Positions 38,880 to 51,070 of a stretch of DNA of 64,000 nt are shown in pieces. Numbering within the stretch: position 1 is the stretch's first letter; each line of letters starts with the position of its first letter. Both the position numbers and the translations under genes were made by a program. Under the pieces are notes generated by a model. The model was not told the DNA's origin. It ran no database searches and saw only the letters and a program-made list of their open reading frames with translations. Origin of the DNA: Paulownia fortunei (taxonomy: Eukaryota > Streptophyta > Magnoliopsida > Lamiales > Paulowniaceae); the NCBI GenBank assembly GCA_019321725.1, contig CM033114.1, forward strand, positions 18,704,278-18,768,277. The letters run 5' to 3'.

Positions 38880-39092
38880 TGTGGAAAAATAGAGAAGACA
38901 AATGAAGATAAAATCATTTCTATTGTTTATAATTCTGTACAAGGGTTACTTAAATACAATCAACCCTAACTACAAATAAGGAAACTACTCAATCAAATCA
39001 AATCAATCTTCTAATTAAGGAAGGTCAATCAAATCCTCTAATTGAGAAATCACACACTATTCATAGGTAATTATAGCTGATACTTTCCTACA
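38880..39092 (-). repeat. 5' LTR of the Copia element
   Basis: 213 bp, the partner of 34932-35158, about 96% alike apart from a 14-bp length difference. Right of it the PPR pseudogene resumes. Confidence 0.9.
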
Positions 39093-39716
39093 TAACTAAC
39101 AAAGATTTGGAGTTGGCTACATATTGCTGAAAAGATTTTGAATATTGATCCAGATGATTCGTCAGCTCACGTCATGCCCTTAAATATTTATGTTGATTCA
39201 AAGATATGAAATGAAACTTCCAAAGTCATAAAACTGGAAGGCATTGGAAAAGGAAACAAGGTATAGCTGGAGCTGTTTGTTAATTAATCATTATACACAA
39301 ATCATTTACTTACCTAAAGGGCAAAGAAACATTTATCTATTCATAATTCATCAGAAAAGTTATGATACATAAACTTAGTGCTTTTGTCTTCATCTAGTAA
39401 ACGCTTGAGAGTTTTCGTCAATGAGAACAGAAGCTTATGAGCTAGGTAACTCCTGTATTATAATCTCCATGACACGTCTTTTCATTTCTGATGGTTGTCA
39501 GTAATTGTCCAAGTCGTGGGCTTGCTCCTGTTGTCCACTTCAAAGCAGTTGATGCCCCAATTCATATAATGGCAGATCTGTCTTGGGCCTCGTCCTTTGG
39601 TCTGGATGTCTGTCAATGGATTCCTCTTAAAACTACCTTGAGTTTTCTCTTTAGGAAGCCTAAACTATTTTGGTGAATGTTTCTGCTCAATTAGTGGCAA
39701 TGTGACACTTGGCTTA

Positions 39717-42461
39717 TTAAGATTCAGTAGGGACTCCTGTCTTACATTCATCGGCGGAGTTGTCAACATCATCACTCTGGTGATGTTCTATACAGAAAGT
39801 TACCTGCCTAAAGTGGAAGTATTCAGATACATAAGCTAAAGTAGCACATCTTAGACAACGCTGAAGTGCATCATCATTAGAGAATGGATGTCGTAATGGA
39901 GAAGGAAAGCAACATTATGTATATATTGAGGCAAGCTCAGCTTCCAAAATAATTATCCAATAAACAATGGCTTCCCTCAAGGCTGAATTAGCTCATGCCA
40001 GTGTGCTTATGAAATCCCTGAAAGTTTTTTACTTGCATGATTAGTTGTGAATTTTTACCTGAACTTCTTCAAGATTAACTCCACTGTTCTGTAGGAAGGC
40101 CAGGAAGATGCTGAGATTCTCGTCTGTTGGCCGGTAATGACCACTATAGGCTGATACAGACTGAAAAGATACCACAATAAAAACTTTCATAACTTGTAAG
40201 CAGAATTTCTTACATGGATTAGGTAAAACTTAGAAAACACACGTGCCCTGTGGCTGAATGTACGAAAATATTTTATTTTATTTATTTATTTATCTATGGG
40301 CAATTTTCAGAAATATCTGGAAGTACACTAGTATATTTCCTTTCTTTCCGTTTATTACTTCATGTCTCTAGTTAATTTACAATTGTTAAGACTCTTGCTT
40401 TCAAGATAAAACTCTGAACAAGATTATCTATCTGCAAGTTATCGTATTGTTACACCAAACCTTGAGCTTTCCACTTTCTGCCACAAGTCTTCCAGCTGCT
40501 AGCGTGGCACCACCCGCGAGGAAGCTGGAATGATGAAATGTTCCCTTCTTTTTCTGAAGGAAAAAAAGAAAAGAAAATGATAACATGGATTAATTTGTCC
40601 ATCAAGAAGAATAAGAGATTGAAATAAATTTTAAGTATCTGTTAGTGAGCATATTCATTTCTGATATTGATCTCACCTCTCCAGCATATAACTTTTTAGA
40701 TGTGCTCATCACAAATATCCATTTAGAGCCTGTAACTTCCTCATTTGTATGAAGAAGATCTCCAGTTTGTTTGTGCATGAATTCACCTTCAATTATTATG
40801 TATTCATAGCGGCCTCTCTCTTGCTTGATTCAGCAATAGGCAAAGACTAATGAGAAAAATAAAGAATGATACAAAGAATATTCATAATTTATCATTTATA
40901 CTCATATCAAAGACATAGTATTCACAGTCTGCATTGAATCTCGGGGTGGGCGTGGGGGTGGGGATCGGGTTCGTGTATTGATCTTATAAGACATAGTTAT
41001 TGAACTTTTTATCTATTTCACATTGATACATAATATTTTTAGAGAATTTGACAATCATGCTTTGTAGAGTTACAGCACAGAATCTGTTGATTGATGCTTA
41101 CAGGTCCGAGATAGTTGATGCATTCATGCCGAAGTCTTGATCTTGGGCATTCATCAAGATCAACCACTTTGCCATCTCCAATATCCAACCTACTCAGAGG
41201 TATGAATAATAATGCCGTCATAATGGAATGCACCAGATAACATATAGCATAACATGTAAGAAAGGTTGAATAAATAGTTTCATGTTGTTTCTTTCTTAAT
41301 ACTTTCTCACGCTAGTCAACACATTGAAGCTAAGGAAAACTGTTTTGTGTGTTTGCACTTCCACATCATTCTGAATTGTGAAAACTTGGTTGGTCAATAA
41401 GTGCACCAGTAAGAAGTGCTAGCAAGAAAGTTCAGAGTACAAGATGCTTATGTATCAAAACCTTATACGAGTTTTCGAAGACTTTAATTTGCAATCCCCA
41501 CAAACAATTTGTATAGTCAGTTTATTTAGAAATATGGTAAAGATTGTAAAAAGAAAGGTTCTAAAAACTGGAAAAAAAAATTGCCAGTCAACCTGAGTCC
41601 AAATAGATTCACAACATAAATGCTCCATTCTATGTTTTCTTGTGCATTGAAAGAGGAATCATAATTTGAATTGCAGGCATCTTAATAGTTGCATAAACTG
41701 TAGACTCACCAGTAGAAAAATGGCTGATGCGTGTCTCTTCTGCACCACTCATCAAAATATATGTTCAAATTGTGACCATAACGATGCCTGGGATCAATCT
41801 GTACAGCCATTATCAGGATGATGATAAAATCAATAGCATATGTCTTGAGGAATGGAAACAAAGAGAAAGCAAACTAAAGCTTCTTTTCTGCAGGAAAATT
41901 TTTACGGAACAGGCTTACAGCTTCAATCCAGTGTTGGAAAGCCAACTTCTTAGCCTTGGCATTCCTACCTAAGCCCTTCCCAACCTACACAAATATTATA
42001 AAATTCATGAATTCCCAAGATCATTATCAAAAGTCAAATCTTGCTACTCAAGAATTGAAGTTGGCAGAAATTCCAGATTTCATGTTTACTAAGCAAATAT
42101 ACATGCCTTTGAAGCATTCCAGCTGATCCTGCTCCACCGTGAAGATGGTTTTTCAGGTTGGAAGAAGTTGAAGAAAGCAGTTGTGCTGTGATTGAGACGA
42201 GCATATTCTATTGCTTGCCACCTTCATATTATTCGTCAGATTAGAAATTATCCCTGTCAAATATATTCTTCAATTAAGATAGTATGACAGAACCCACCAG
42301 AGCTCTTCAGCTACAAATGCTGAATCTGCTAATCTGCGGCGTGTACGATAACTCCGGTAAACCTTTTGCAGCTTCACAGCAGCCTTTGTGGATTCACAAC
42401 AGTCACTTTCTTGTGCTGATTGAAGATCAGATGTTGGAAAAGGTTGGTTATTGAGATCCAT
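39717..42461 (-). CDS. IQM-family IQ-motif protein (calmodulin-binding), nine exons
   Basis: Exons on the minus strand: 42461-42298, 42221-42107, 41984-41919, 41798-41710, 41189-41102, 40823-40677, 40553-40461, 40160-40059 and 39803-39717 (TAA). They join without a break to 316 aa. The degenerate IQ motif [16 protein letters not shown] is at residues 28-43. Then come the IQM signatures [100 protein letters not shown] and [15 protein letters not shown] proteins are plant Ca2+-independent calmodulin binders with roles in stomata, stress and defence. This one is short: many IQMs have ~100 residues before the IQ motif and a long acidic tail, here reduced to ~28 residues. Intron 2 has a GC donor (AAG|GCATGT). 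The last exon is the least certain. It is convergent with the PPR pseudogene. Confidence 0.9.
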
Positions 42462-45400
42462 CGTTCATTCTAAATTAAGAGGTAAGACCATCATTTTTAT
42501 ATGTGAAGTATTACTTAGAGAAACCCTGGTAGGTTAGATATGGAAATGCCATTAAAATGGTTAGTTACAACAGCTCATAGCTTGAATGTTATTATAACTT
42601 GAGTTAGATCATGGCCTATACTACTTGGCAAAACATGGAAACTTTAGGACCCTAGAAAGTGGTGTCTTCAAAATCTTTAAATCTATTTCAACTACATGTC
42701 AATATGTCATATCATGGCATTTATACCCATTAATTGCTCACCCCACTACCCCTTTATTTCTCTACTGTATCTTTATGTGAAAGTATGTACAACTGTCTTA
42801 GCAGCTAAATCACAGAAAATTGATGTTTTCTGTATTTTCATCTTGTTTCTTATATATATTTCTTTCAAACTTCTTCTTGTAAAAGATTTAAAACAACCCT
42901 TTTTGAATAATTCTATGGTTTTCCACCAGAAAGATGGTTGTACAATTATATACGTTATTCTGGACTTCTATCCTTTCTTCTTTCCCTCCTTTTCCCATCA
43001 GAAAGATGGTTGTATAATTGCATTTCAACTAGTCAAGGATCCCATTGTAGTCAGGTAAAGAGCACACCCTCAAGGCAATATTTTTGTACTAACGTCTTAG
43101 ATATCAACGTCCATGGATAGAACTATTTTGCAGTAATCCATTAGCATTTAGAACACTTACCATGTACTTGTATGAAGGAAACTGGAAATTGTGTTTACCT
43201 ACCAAGTTTCTTTGAAGCCAAATCTGTCAATCAAATAAAAATCTTTTGTCAACGCGATTCGCCACACGACACTAAGGAAGTTCTCCATCAAATCAGATAT
43301 TTGAGCCAAAGATTTCTGATTGTCTTTGAATTAGTTGAGGAAAAGTTTGTTTTGTTTTACCAACCTGATGAGACTAAAAGTTCTCTCCCTCAACAGTTTA
43401 ATTCCTTTCCTCAGAGCGTCGGAAAATTCTTATTTACACAGGGTGTTTTCATACCAAACAGTAAGGTATATGCCACGTCACTTGTGAAACCCACCTTATC
43501 TTGATGTTGCATCATGCTAAGCATTTATGTGATTTTCTGTAATATGATGGTGGTCTTATTTAAGGGATTGGGCCAAGAGTGTAGTTGAAAGACATTCAAC
43601 TTGGTACATACACATGAAAAAAAGTTGGGATAATTGCACAAAAAAAATCCTGTGTTTTAATTAAAAAATGGGCACAAAATCCCTTTTCAAATACAAATAT
43701 GTACGTGTTCTGTCTTCTTTTGATCGTCAATTGGACTTTGTTTGTAAAGTAATAAAAATCATAATATAATTAGAGATTTATTTTTTTTACAAATTTGCTA
43801 AAATACAATTTTTATTTTATTTTTGCAATTATCCCAAAAATGTCTGATTTAGATTATTGTTTAACTTTGTTGTATTGTTGCATATGGCAATCAAGGCCAT
43901 CATCTAACAAATTAAGCCTTTTATTGAAGTTTGACTTCGAACTTAATAAAAGTCACTAATTTTTTAATGAACTTCTTTCAGATTATTATTTATGAGCTTT
44001 TCAATGTAACATTTATGCATTATGGTGGACTCACCTCTCTCATATACACATAAACTTGGTCCTTACTCCACCCCCTTAATTGTAAAATTAGACATTTAAC
44101 TCGCGAGAATGCCAAAAATGGAAATTAATAACAAGGTAAAAAAAAACTTGACATCTCATTAAGAGTAAGGATAAAATAATTTAATAAATGTAGAATATAT
44201 TTGCAGTCACTTAAATTAATAAGATTTTGGCTTCCCACATAATTTAAACTGAAAAGACTTGTATGCTATAGCTACTTTTAGGTCTACACCTCTTATATTA
44301 AACTATCAAAATAAATAAATGGGAAAGCTTAGAAATTGACTTCTTAGAGTGAAAGGTATTTAGAATTTGGGTTTTGATGGAAAAACTAGTGAAAGTGTTA
44401 AAAAAATGTTGATGTCCAGTGTCCCTTTTGTGGCTAAACATTCAATTTTTAGGTTTAGATTTAGAGATTGGCTAATAAAATGCTTTCGACTTGAGTACAA
44501 TTGTAAGTCATTATAAATTCACCTGAAAACCATTGGTGGTATTAGCATGAAGTTTTTTAGAGATACAACTTCTTTGCATTGGAGATGGGAATTCAAATTT
44601 AAAATTGGATCTTTATTATACCTATAAAATTTACATTTTACCATTTATAACTCAATTATTGTATAATATTTCGTCGAGATTCCATCATATGTCACGACAT
44701 GAGATTTGTTTAAGGGTAATTTTATCAATTTAAAAGTAGGCTACATTTCCCGCTGAAAATCCACGTGAGATGCATCATGTAATTAAACACGTCTAAAATC
44801 ACAGATAGGATTTTGGTCACCCAAAATAATCTGATAAACTCTCCCAAAATTCACCAAAAAAAAAAAAACTTCAATCTCCAAAAACCTTGAATTTCCTTCA
44901 ACTATCCTAGTGAAATTTTAAAATCGTAGGAAATGGTGTGGTAAATACTAGAGAAGGGTAGCCCTAAGTTATCAAATGGAAGGATTTGTGTGAATTATGG
45001 AAAGTTTTCATATTATTTTTATCAATTTTTTTTCTGTGATTTAATGGTAATATTATTAATTTTATTGTGCCCGACCTACGCGTGATGATTTTTAGTTATT
45101 GAACGATTGTCTTATGGAATGATTTTTATATTAATTAACTGCCCTTTTGTTGGATATATGGGTTATTTAAGTGTGTTTTTTTTTCATTTTTGTTTATCAT
45201 GTCAGAGGCATATTTCGTCTCTGTTTGAGCTTTTGCCCCTCGGGTTTCATTATTTTATTGAGATTTTTCACTTTTAAGTTTAATTTTTTATGGAAATAAA
45301 TAATATTTATATAGTTACTTTATTGTGCCTATATGCTTGTGAACTGTGTATTTGTTAAAAATTCAATTTAACCTTTTTTTAATTATTTTTCCATCCCATT
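42462..45400. other. Upstream region of the IQM gene and spacer
   Basis: The IQM promoter should lie just right of 42461, but no clear TATA box stands out. A 110-codon frame at 43172-43504 matches nothing I know and is probably chance. A 'cagaaagatggttgta' word is repeated at 42927 and 42999 (period 72). One miniature element (43627-43835) is listed separately. From about 44690 the sequence may belong to the 5' part of the MULE that follows; I could not find its terminal repeat. Confidence 0.45.
43627..43835. mobile_element. Short MITE with GGGATAATTGCA inverted ends
   Basis: 209 bp with terminal inverted repeats GGGATAATTGCA / TGCAATTATCCC. The flanking 9-mers aaaaaagtt and aaaaatgtc agree at 7 of 9 positions. 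The 'GGGATAATTGCA' terminus plus a 9-bp target points to Mutator-type MITEs. No coding sequence. Confidence 0.72.
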
Positions 45401-45564
45401 AGGTCCTAATAATTTCACAATAAAAAAGCATCATTCTAAAAAACTTGTTTTATGGTGTACATGTTATGTTAGGGGAGAGATTAGTCATATTGATTTATGT
45501 AATCCATATGAAATGTACATGAGTGAGATAAATACTATAGCCAATGAGATAGATAAGCCTAAAG

Positions 45565-48500
45565 GTTGAACCGACCACGGGTTAAGTCCAAATTAAATCC
45601 GGCCCATGATCGATCAGTGGTCAACAGGTTAAAATTAATTGACTACGGGTTCGAATTTTTTGGACCCATGAATCATCAGGTCGGCTCGGCGGTTCAAGTT
45701 GGGTCAGGTCTGTCGGGCCGACACGGCCAGCCCGGCGATTCCAAGGAAAAAGAAAAAAAAATGAAAAAGGTAAATTAGTCGTTGCCAACATTGGCAACGG
45801 CTATGACAACGGTCAAATGATCAAATGTCATTTGACGTACATTTGACTGTTTGACTTTTTTTTTTTTAATTTTTCTCCTATAAATACCCCTCAACTCTTC
45901 ATTTTTTCCATATTTCAACTCTCAAATCTCAATTATCTAATTCTCAATTCTCAATTCTCTAATTTTCACTCTTAATTATGTATTCTCAATTCTATATTAT
46001 TTTAATTATTTCATTAAATCTTTTTTCATATTTTATTTATTTCATCTTCAATTATTTATTATTCAATTCTATATACTAAATTTTCATCATTTATAAAAAA
46101 ATGGTTGATTCAAGCAACAGAGGTAAGGGAAATATGCCTGCAATCGACGAGCAATCAAGGTTCAACATCGATTGTAAAGTTGAGTTAAGTAATGAAGAAC
46201 AAACTTACTTGTATACTACGCAAGAAATAATGAGTGATGCTCATATTCGATCTATTTCATCTATCAAATCCTCTATTTTTACAAAATATTTTGAAAAAGT
46301 AACACTTCCAAATGGAGAGATACGAGCAAAATGTAAATATTGCTCGCAATCTTATAAATTTCAATTCAGAGGCGGTTATAAATTCTTAAAAAGACATGTG
46401 GAGAAGAAGCATCCAGTAGAATTTGGTATTGATTATACCCAAACTCAAATGCCGTCATTTACATCTTTCGACACCCGTGGATGTAACGATCTTTCTTTAT
46501 TTAAATATAATGATGCTAGATGTAGAGAAATTTTAACTAAATTTATTTCTGTTGAACATCTTAATTTTAGTTTTGTAAATATTTTTTTTTAATAAATTAA
46601 TTTAAACAACATATATTCCAGTGGTTAAAGGTATTTCACGAACCACATTAACATGCCATGTAAAAAAATATATATAATAAAACTAAAAAAGAGTTAAAAG
46701 AGTTATTAAATAATGTAAATAATAAAATTTCTTTATGTAGTGATATTTGGAGTGATCATTGACAAATACATTCATATATAAGTATTACATATCATTATAT
46801 TGATGATTTTTGGATACTTCAAAAAAGATTATTTGCATTTAGAGTTTTTGATAGTGCGCACACAGCGGTAAATATTTCACAAATTATATTTTTAATATTA
46901 GAATAATATAATTAAGTTAATAAATTTTTTTCAATATCATTTGACAATATTGTAACTAATAATGTTAATGTTGGTGATCTTACAGTTGTATGGGAATCAT
47001 CAATTGATGGTAATTTTTTTCATATTAGATGTATATGTTATATTTTAAATTTATGTGTACAAGATAACTTAAAAATTTTAGATAATTAACTTAAACCAAT
47101 TAGACAAATATTTTTTTATTTATGGACACATCCACATATTAATAAATAATTATTTATATTTTATAAGGCTAACAATGTGAAGAATCTATCGACTATAAAG
47201 ATTTATTATATCAATTTTTTTTTCAAATTATTTCTACTCCTTTTCATTTATATCTACATCATTGGATAATATATGAAAAAATTTATAATATTTTAAAAAT
47301 ATTTAATGATGCTACTTTATAATTATCTAGTGTTTATTTCCCAACTTTTCATTTAGTATTATTAAATTATTGTAATATTGCATCAATTTTACATGAAAAT
47401 ATTAACTTCCAAGATGAAAATTTAGTAAATTGTGCTTTATCAATGTACTTGAAATGAGAAAAATATTTTTGAAATTTCATATATTAATTTAATTGCTGTT
47501 GTTTTTTACTTAAATTAGATAGTTTACAAGACTTTTTATTAATTTATTATAATATTTTAAAACTTAATGAAAATAATTATAATTTAGATATTAATAATAT
47601 TATATTTAGAATTATAACACTTTTAAATAAATTTTATAATAAATACAGTTCCAAATATGATTCACAATCAACTCAAGTTGATATACATAGAACTAGTAGT
47701 AGTAGTAGTAGTTTTAGGCTTACGGCAGTACAACTTTTATTTAGGGAACGAACTAAACATGCTCGAGAATCCTCAACTTCTAGCCAGGAACTTAAAAATT
47801 ATTTTAATGATTCATTTGAGTTTAATGAGATAGATGACAATTGAGAGTTCGATATTTTGCAATAGTGGTCGCAAAAGGAGCAAACGTATTCAATTTTGTC
47901 CGTGATAGCGAATGAGATACTTGCTTTTCATGTTTCAACCATTGTAATAGAGCAAGCTTTCAGTGCGGGAGGCAATATATTGAGTGAGAAACGCTCAACA
48001 TTGTCTCCTGAGAATTTAGAAGTCGAAGCATGTCTTGATGATTGGATCAAGACTTCGGTACGAAAACAAGATCAGCCGAATTTGAAGAAAGATCAAGAGG
48101 AGGACACGGACGGAATGACGATGGGAATGGGTAGGAGTGATTGAGCTACGCAACTCCCTAAGATAAAGAAGGTTAAAAGGTAAGAGAAGTATGTGAGTTT
48201 TGATTCCTCTATACCCTAAGAGGATGAGGATATAAATTTAAGTTCAAACCCATTTTTATTTTTAAAATAATTTTTAATTATATAATTTAAATTTTTACTA
48301 ATATTTTTTTAAAATTTAAGTGCAAATTTTTTTATTGAAATTTAAGTTTAAACTTTAACATTTCAAGTTGAGCATTTTTTTTTACATATTAAAAATATTT
48401 GATACTTTAAATTTTAGGTAATAATTTTTATTTTAAATTTAAGTTAAAGTTTATACATTAAGTTAAAAAATTAATGATATTTTTTTTTTAAATTTAAGTT

Positions 48501-48819
48501 AAAAAAATTTCATTCAAATTTATGTTTAAGATTTTAAACCCTTGTTTTTGTTTTATAAAAGTTATAATTTTTTAGAATTAATAGTTAGTTAAAAAGTTAC
48601 AAATTTTCAAAATATAAGATAAAATAAAAAATAAAAAATAAAAAATTCAAGGGTCAGACCCAAAATCGGAACTGGCGGTTAACCGGAATCGACCCGTCGA
48701 TTCCAAAATCATCACTGTAACCGTCCTTATCAATTACGGTTAAGGATCGAAATTTTCCCGTATCGTGGAACCAGCGATTCCCAACCGTAACCTACAGTTC
48801 TTGAACCGTGATCAGGTCT
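45565..48819 (+). mobile_element. Degenerate hAT element inserted into the MULE
   Basis: Flanks gcctaaag (45557-45564) and acctaaag (48820-48827) match at 7 of 8 bases, the hAT target length. The left end GTTGAACCGACCACGG and the reverse complement of the right end AGACCTGATCACGGTTC are imperfectly inverted. Subterminal regions on both sides are G+C-rich with gaaccg/cggttc words, sharply different from the AT-rich middle. It carries a broken transposase (46101-48144). Confidence 0.78.
46101..48144 (+). pseudogene. hAT transposase (BED zinc finger, RICESLEEPER-like), broken
   Basis: The N-terminal frame 46101-46592 (163 codons) has a BED zinc finger, CKYCSQ...FLKRHVEKKH, with both Cys and both His intact. 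The C-terminal frame 47896-48144 holds the hAT dimerisation domain, VSTIVIEQAFSAGGNILSEK...STLSPENLEVEACLDDW. About 1.3 kb in between is AT-rich and full of stops, though stretches remain recognisable, so the gene is dead. The exon structure cannot be rebuilt with confidence. Confidence 0.8.
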
Positions 48820-51070
48820 ACCTAAAGGGCTTAGTAGATTTTTAATGCAGTAAGAGTGGGGTAATTGATTGCAGATCTTTGATAATGCAAAATGATAATG
48901 ATGTTGTGACCTTGGTGAATTTCGTTTATAAGAGTAGGATGGTTGGGATGCTTGTAGACTACAATGAAATTTGTAGTCAATTTGACTCTGTGGAAAAACC
49001 TAGCTATTGAAAGCTTTTCTAGTATTGATGAGCCTCTGCAGTTTGTTGGTGATAATGGACAAAGTATATATCTAATGAAGAATTGCCAACTAGTAAATAC
49101 AATAAGACCAAAATGATGTGGATAACAATGACACACACATAGATTATGTGGGTGAGGGGCATATGGACAACAGAGATTGTGATGTACTTGATGAAATGAA
49201 AGTATTCAATAATGAAGATAAGCAGTCAATTGGTTCAAATTTTAAATTCTCTACCAATTTTTGTGATAGTGAGGGTGATGTTTTTTTATGATGATACACT
49301 ATTTGATACTAACATTGATTAAGAGATAGAATTGGGGGGAAGAGGGGTTATATATATCAAAGTTTTAAAATTCAACATCTAATGATCAAGTAGGAAATGA
49401 TTTATGGAGTTGGATTAGTCATGAAGGGCAGAATATGCATAATGGTAATCCAAACTTCAATACAAGGGTCGATATTTATTATCCTAAATGTGAGTTGGGG
49501 ATGTATTTTAGTGACATTGCTATATTTAGAAAGCAGTCGGGAAACATAATACATGTCTATTAATGATAAGTATAAAGTGTAAATAAATTGCAAACATAAT
49601 ATATGTTCATGGTTATGCTTCTAATGTACAAAATGAGGATGATTTGCTTGTAAATACATATAATGAAAAACATTTAGGCAAAAAAGGGTGTCACATGCAA
49701 ATTCTAAATGGCTAGCTCATAGGTACAAATATAAAATATAGGTTGATCCTAAATGGCTAGTGGATTCAATAATGACATTAATGTTAAAAGATATGAAGCT
49801 TTTCTTTAACAATAGTTAAATGGACCAGACAAAGAAAAAAAGTGTTTGAAATGGATAGTGGCTTTAACATTGAACAATATACAATTTGGTCTTATGCAGA
49901 TGAAATTATGAAGTTAAATCCAGAGACCACTGTTAAGATAAATTATAAATATGTTGGGGAGACAACCACAACTTAAGAGATTTTACATATGGTGGGGGGG
50001 GGGGGCGCTTTGAAAAGAGAGTTTCTTGAGGTTAGTAAGCCTATCACATGCTTGATGATTGTCATCTTAAAAGTTTTGTTTGTAGCATTCTTCTAATTAC
50101 TATAGGGATTGATGCCAATAACTGCATGTATCAATTTGCATATGCAGTTGTAGAGAAAGAAAAGAGAAAGTCATGATTGTGGTTTATAGATTTACTTGTC
50201 CAGGATTTGAACATAAAGAACAATTACCACTAACAATAATGTCATACTAAAACAAAAGGTTAATTGATGCCATAGAACAATTATTGTCTAGGTGTGAATA
50301 TAGGTTTTCTGTCATGCCCTTGTACAAAACAAAAACTTCAAGGTTCCACCTTGAAGAATATTCTTTGAAAAGCTACAATGGCAAGTAGAGTGGTTGATTT
50401 TGACATAACAATGGTTGAATTGAAGGACAGAGATGTAATTATTTATAAATGGTTGGTTTAAGGCCACCTAACACATTCATCAAGGTCCTATTTTGGTACT
50501 CACCTCAAGTGTGACAAATTGTTGTATAATACGTCTGAAAGTTTTAATACAGAATAGGCAATAGGCTGGAGATTATAAAGGTTTTGATGATGATGATACA
50601 TGTGATGAGGGATCATATGGAGAAGTACAATAGAGAAATATGTTCTAAGATTAGTAAGATTTTGAAAGAGTTGGAGAAGAAGTTAATGGAGTTCAATATC
50701 CACTAGAATAGTCATGATTAATTTGAAAATGAGAGTTGTTATGGCATAGGTTTGTGCTACATTTGAGAGAGAAAACATGTAGTTGTAATAGATATGAAAA
50801 CATGTAGCTGTAGCATATGCGAGCTCACTGACATCTCTTGTGCACATGTCAGTTTTCAATTGTATTATATAGGGTATAGTCCTAAAAACTATAGATAAGT
50901 TTTACAATAATGAGATTTTTTTTTTGAAGACTTATTATAGGTATTTGATGGGTACACTCAATGGCAATGACATGTGATCCAAGGTAAATATGCCACTATT
51001 GATTTTTTCAGTGTGTAAAAATTTGCCTGGGAGTCCTAAGAAATATGACAGGAACTTGTTGGAAAGGTCA

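Larger units (their letters stand above)
34932..39092 (-). mobile_element. Ty1/Copia LTR retrotransposon lacking gag
   Basis: Two direct LTRs, 34932-35158 and 38880-39092, start TGTGGAAAA and end TTTCCTACA. Reading on the minus strand, the primer-binding site TGGTATCAGAGC (38868-38879, initiator-Met tRNA type) abuts the 5' LTR, and a polypurine tract AAGGGGGAG (35159-35167) abuts the 3' LTR. Pol order is protease, integrase, reverse transcriptase, RNase H, as in Copia. The whole element is 4.16 kb; only about 400 bp separate the primer site from protease, so gag and its zinc knuckle are missing. The LTRs differ by a 14-bp internal repeat and roughly 8 substitutions, suggesting a moderately young insertion. 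The flanking 5-mers tatat / taact do not match well. Confidence 0.93.
33218..39275 (+). pseudogene. PPR (PLS/E class) pseudogene split by a Copia element
   Basis: Fragments in all three forward frames read as pentatricopeptide repeats. Examples are RTGREIHGRTY near 33555, AIINMYAKCGRLNDNQKVFD and LVSWNTMIRGYAQHG at 34344-34670, and NGVKPNDVTFIGVLSSCGHV at 34639-34944. Such repeats bind organellar RNA one base per motif. Stops and frameshifts lie throughout, so no functional protein can be made. After VWQCLLSSY the reading stops at the Copia element (34932-39092). It resumes at 39093 with NKDLELATY and AEKILNIDPDDSSAHV, the E-motif that normally follows directly. The gene was therefore once continuous across the insertion. 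The start near 33218 is approximate. Most decay cannot come from the insertion itself, because the 5' half is also broken. Confidence 0.82.
45440..51070 (+). pseudogene. Dead MULE (MuDR-type) transposase gene, split by an hAT element
   Basis: Before the hAT insertion a short open stretch reads GEISHIDLCNPYEMYMSEIN, like the N-terminus of plant MuDR proteins. After it come a MuDR-domain piece PNFNTRVDIYYPKCELGMYF (about 49450-49515), the core DANNCMYQFAYAVVEKEKR (about 50112-50170), a SWIM zinc finger CSCSICELTDISCAH (about 50810-50855), and the C-terminal signature MWSKVNMPLL...LPGSPKKYDRN (about 50970-51055). These are the standard MULE transposase blocks in order, but stops and frameshifts are everywhere. 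SWIM Cys/His residues survive. The terminal repeats were not found. The hAT element at 45565-48819 with its 7/8-matching target sites lies inside this gene. Confidence 0.75.

Noticed and set aside
35431..38969. Plus-strand frames inside the Copia element
   Set aside because: They are antisense shadows of pol on the minus strand.
34927..39097. Perfect 5-bp target duplication of the Copia element
   Set aside because: The flanks are tatat and taact; they do not match, so I do not claim one.
43172..43504. 110-codon frame upstream of IQM
   Set aside because: No recognisable domain; could be chance. Transcript evidence would be needed.
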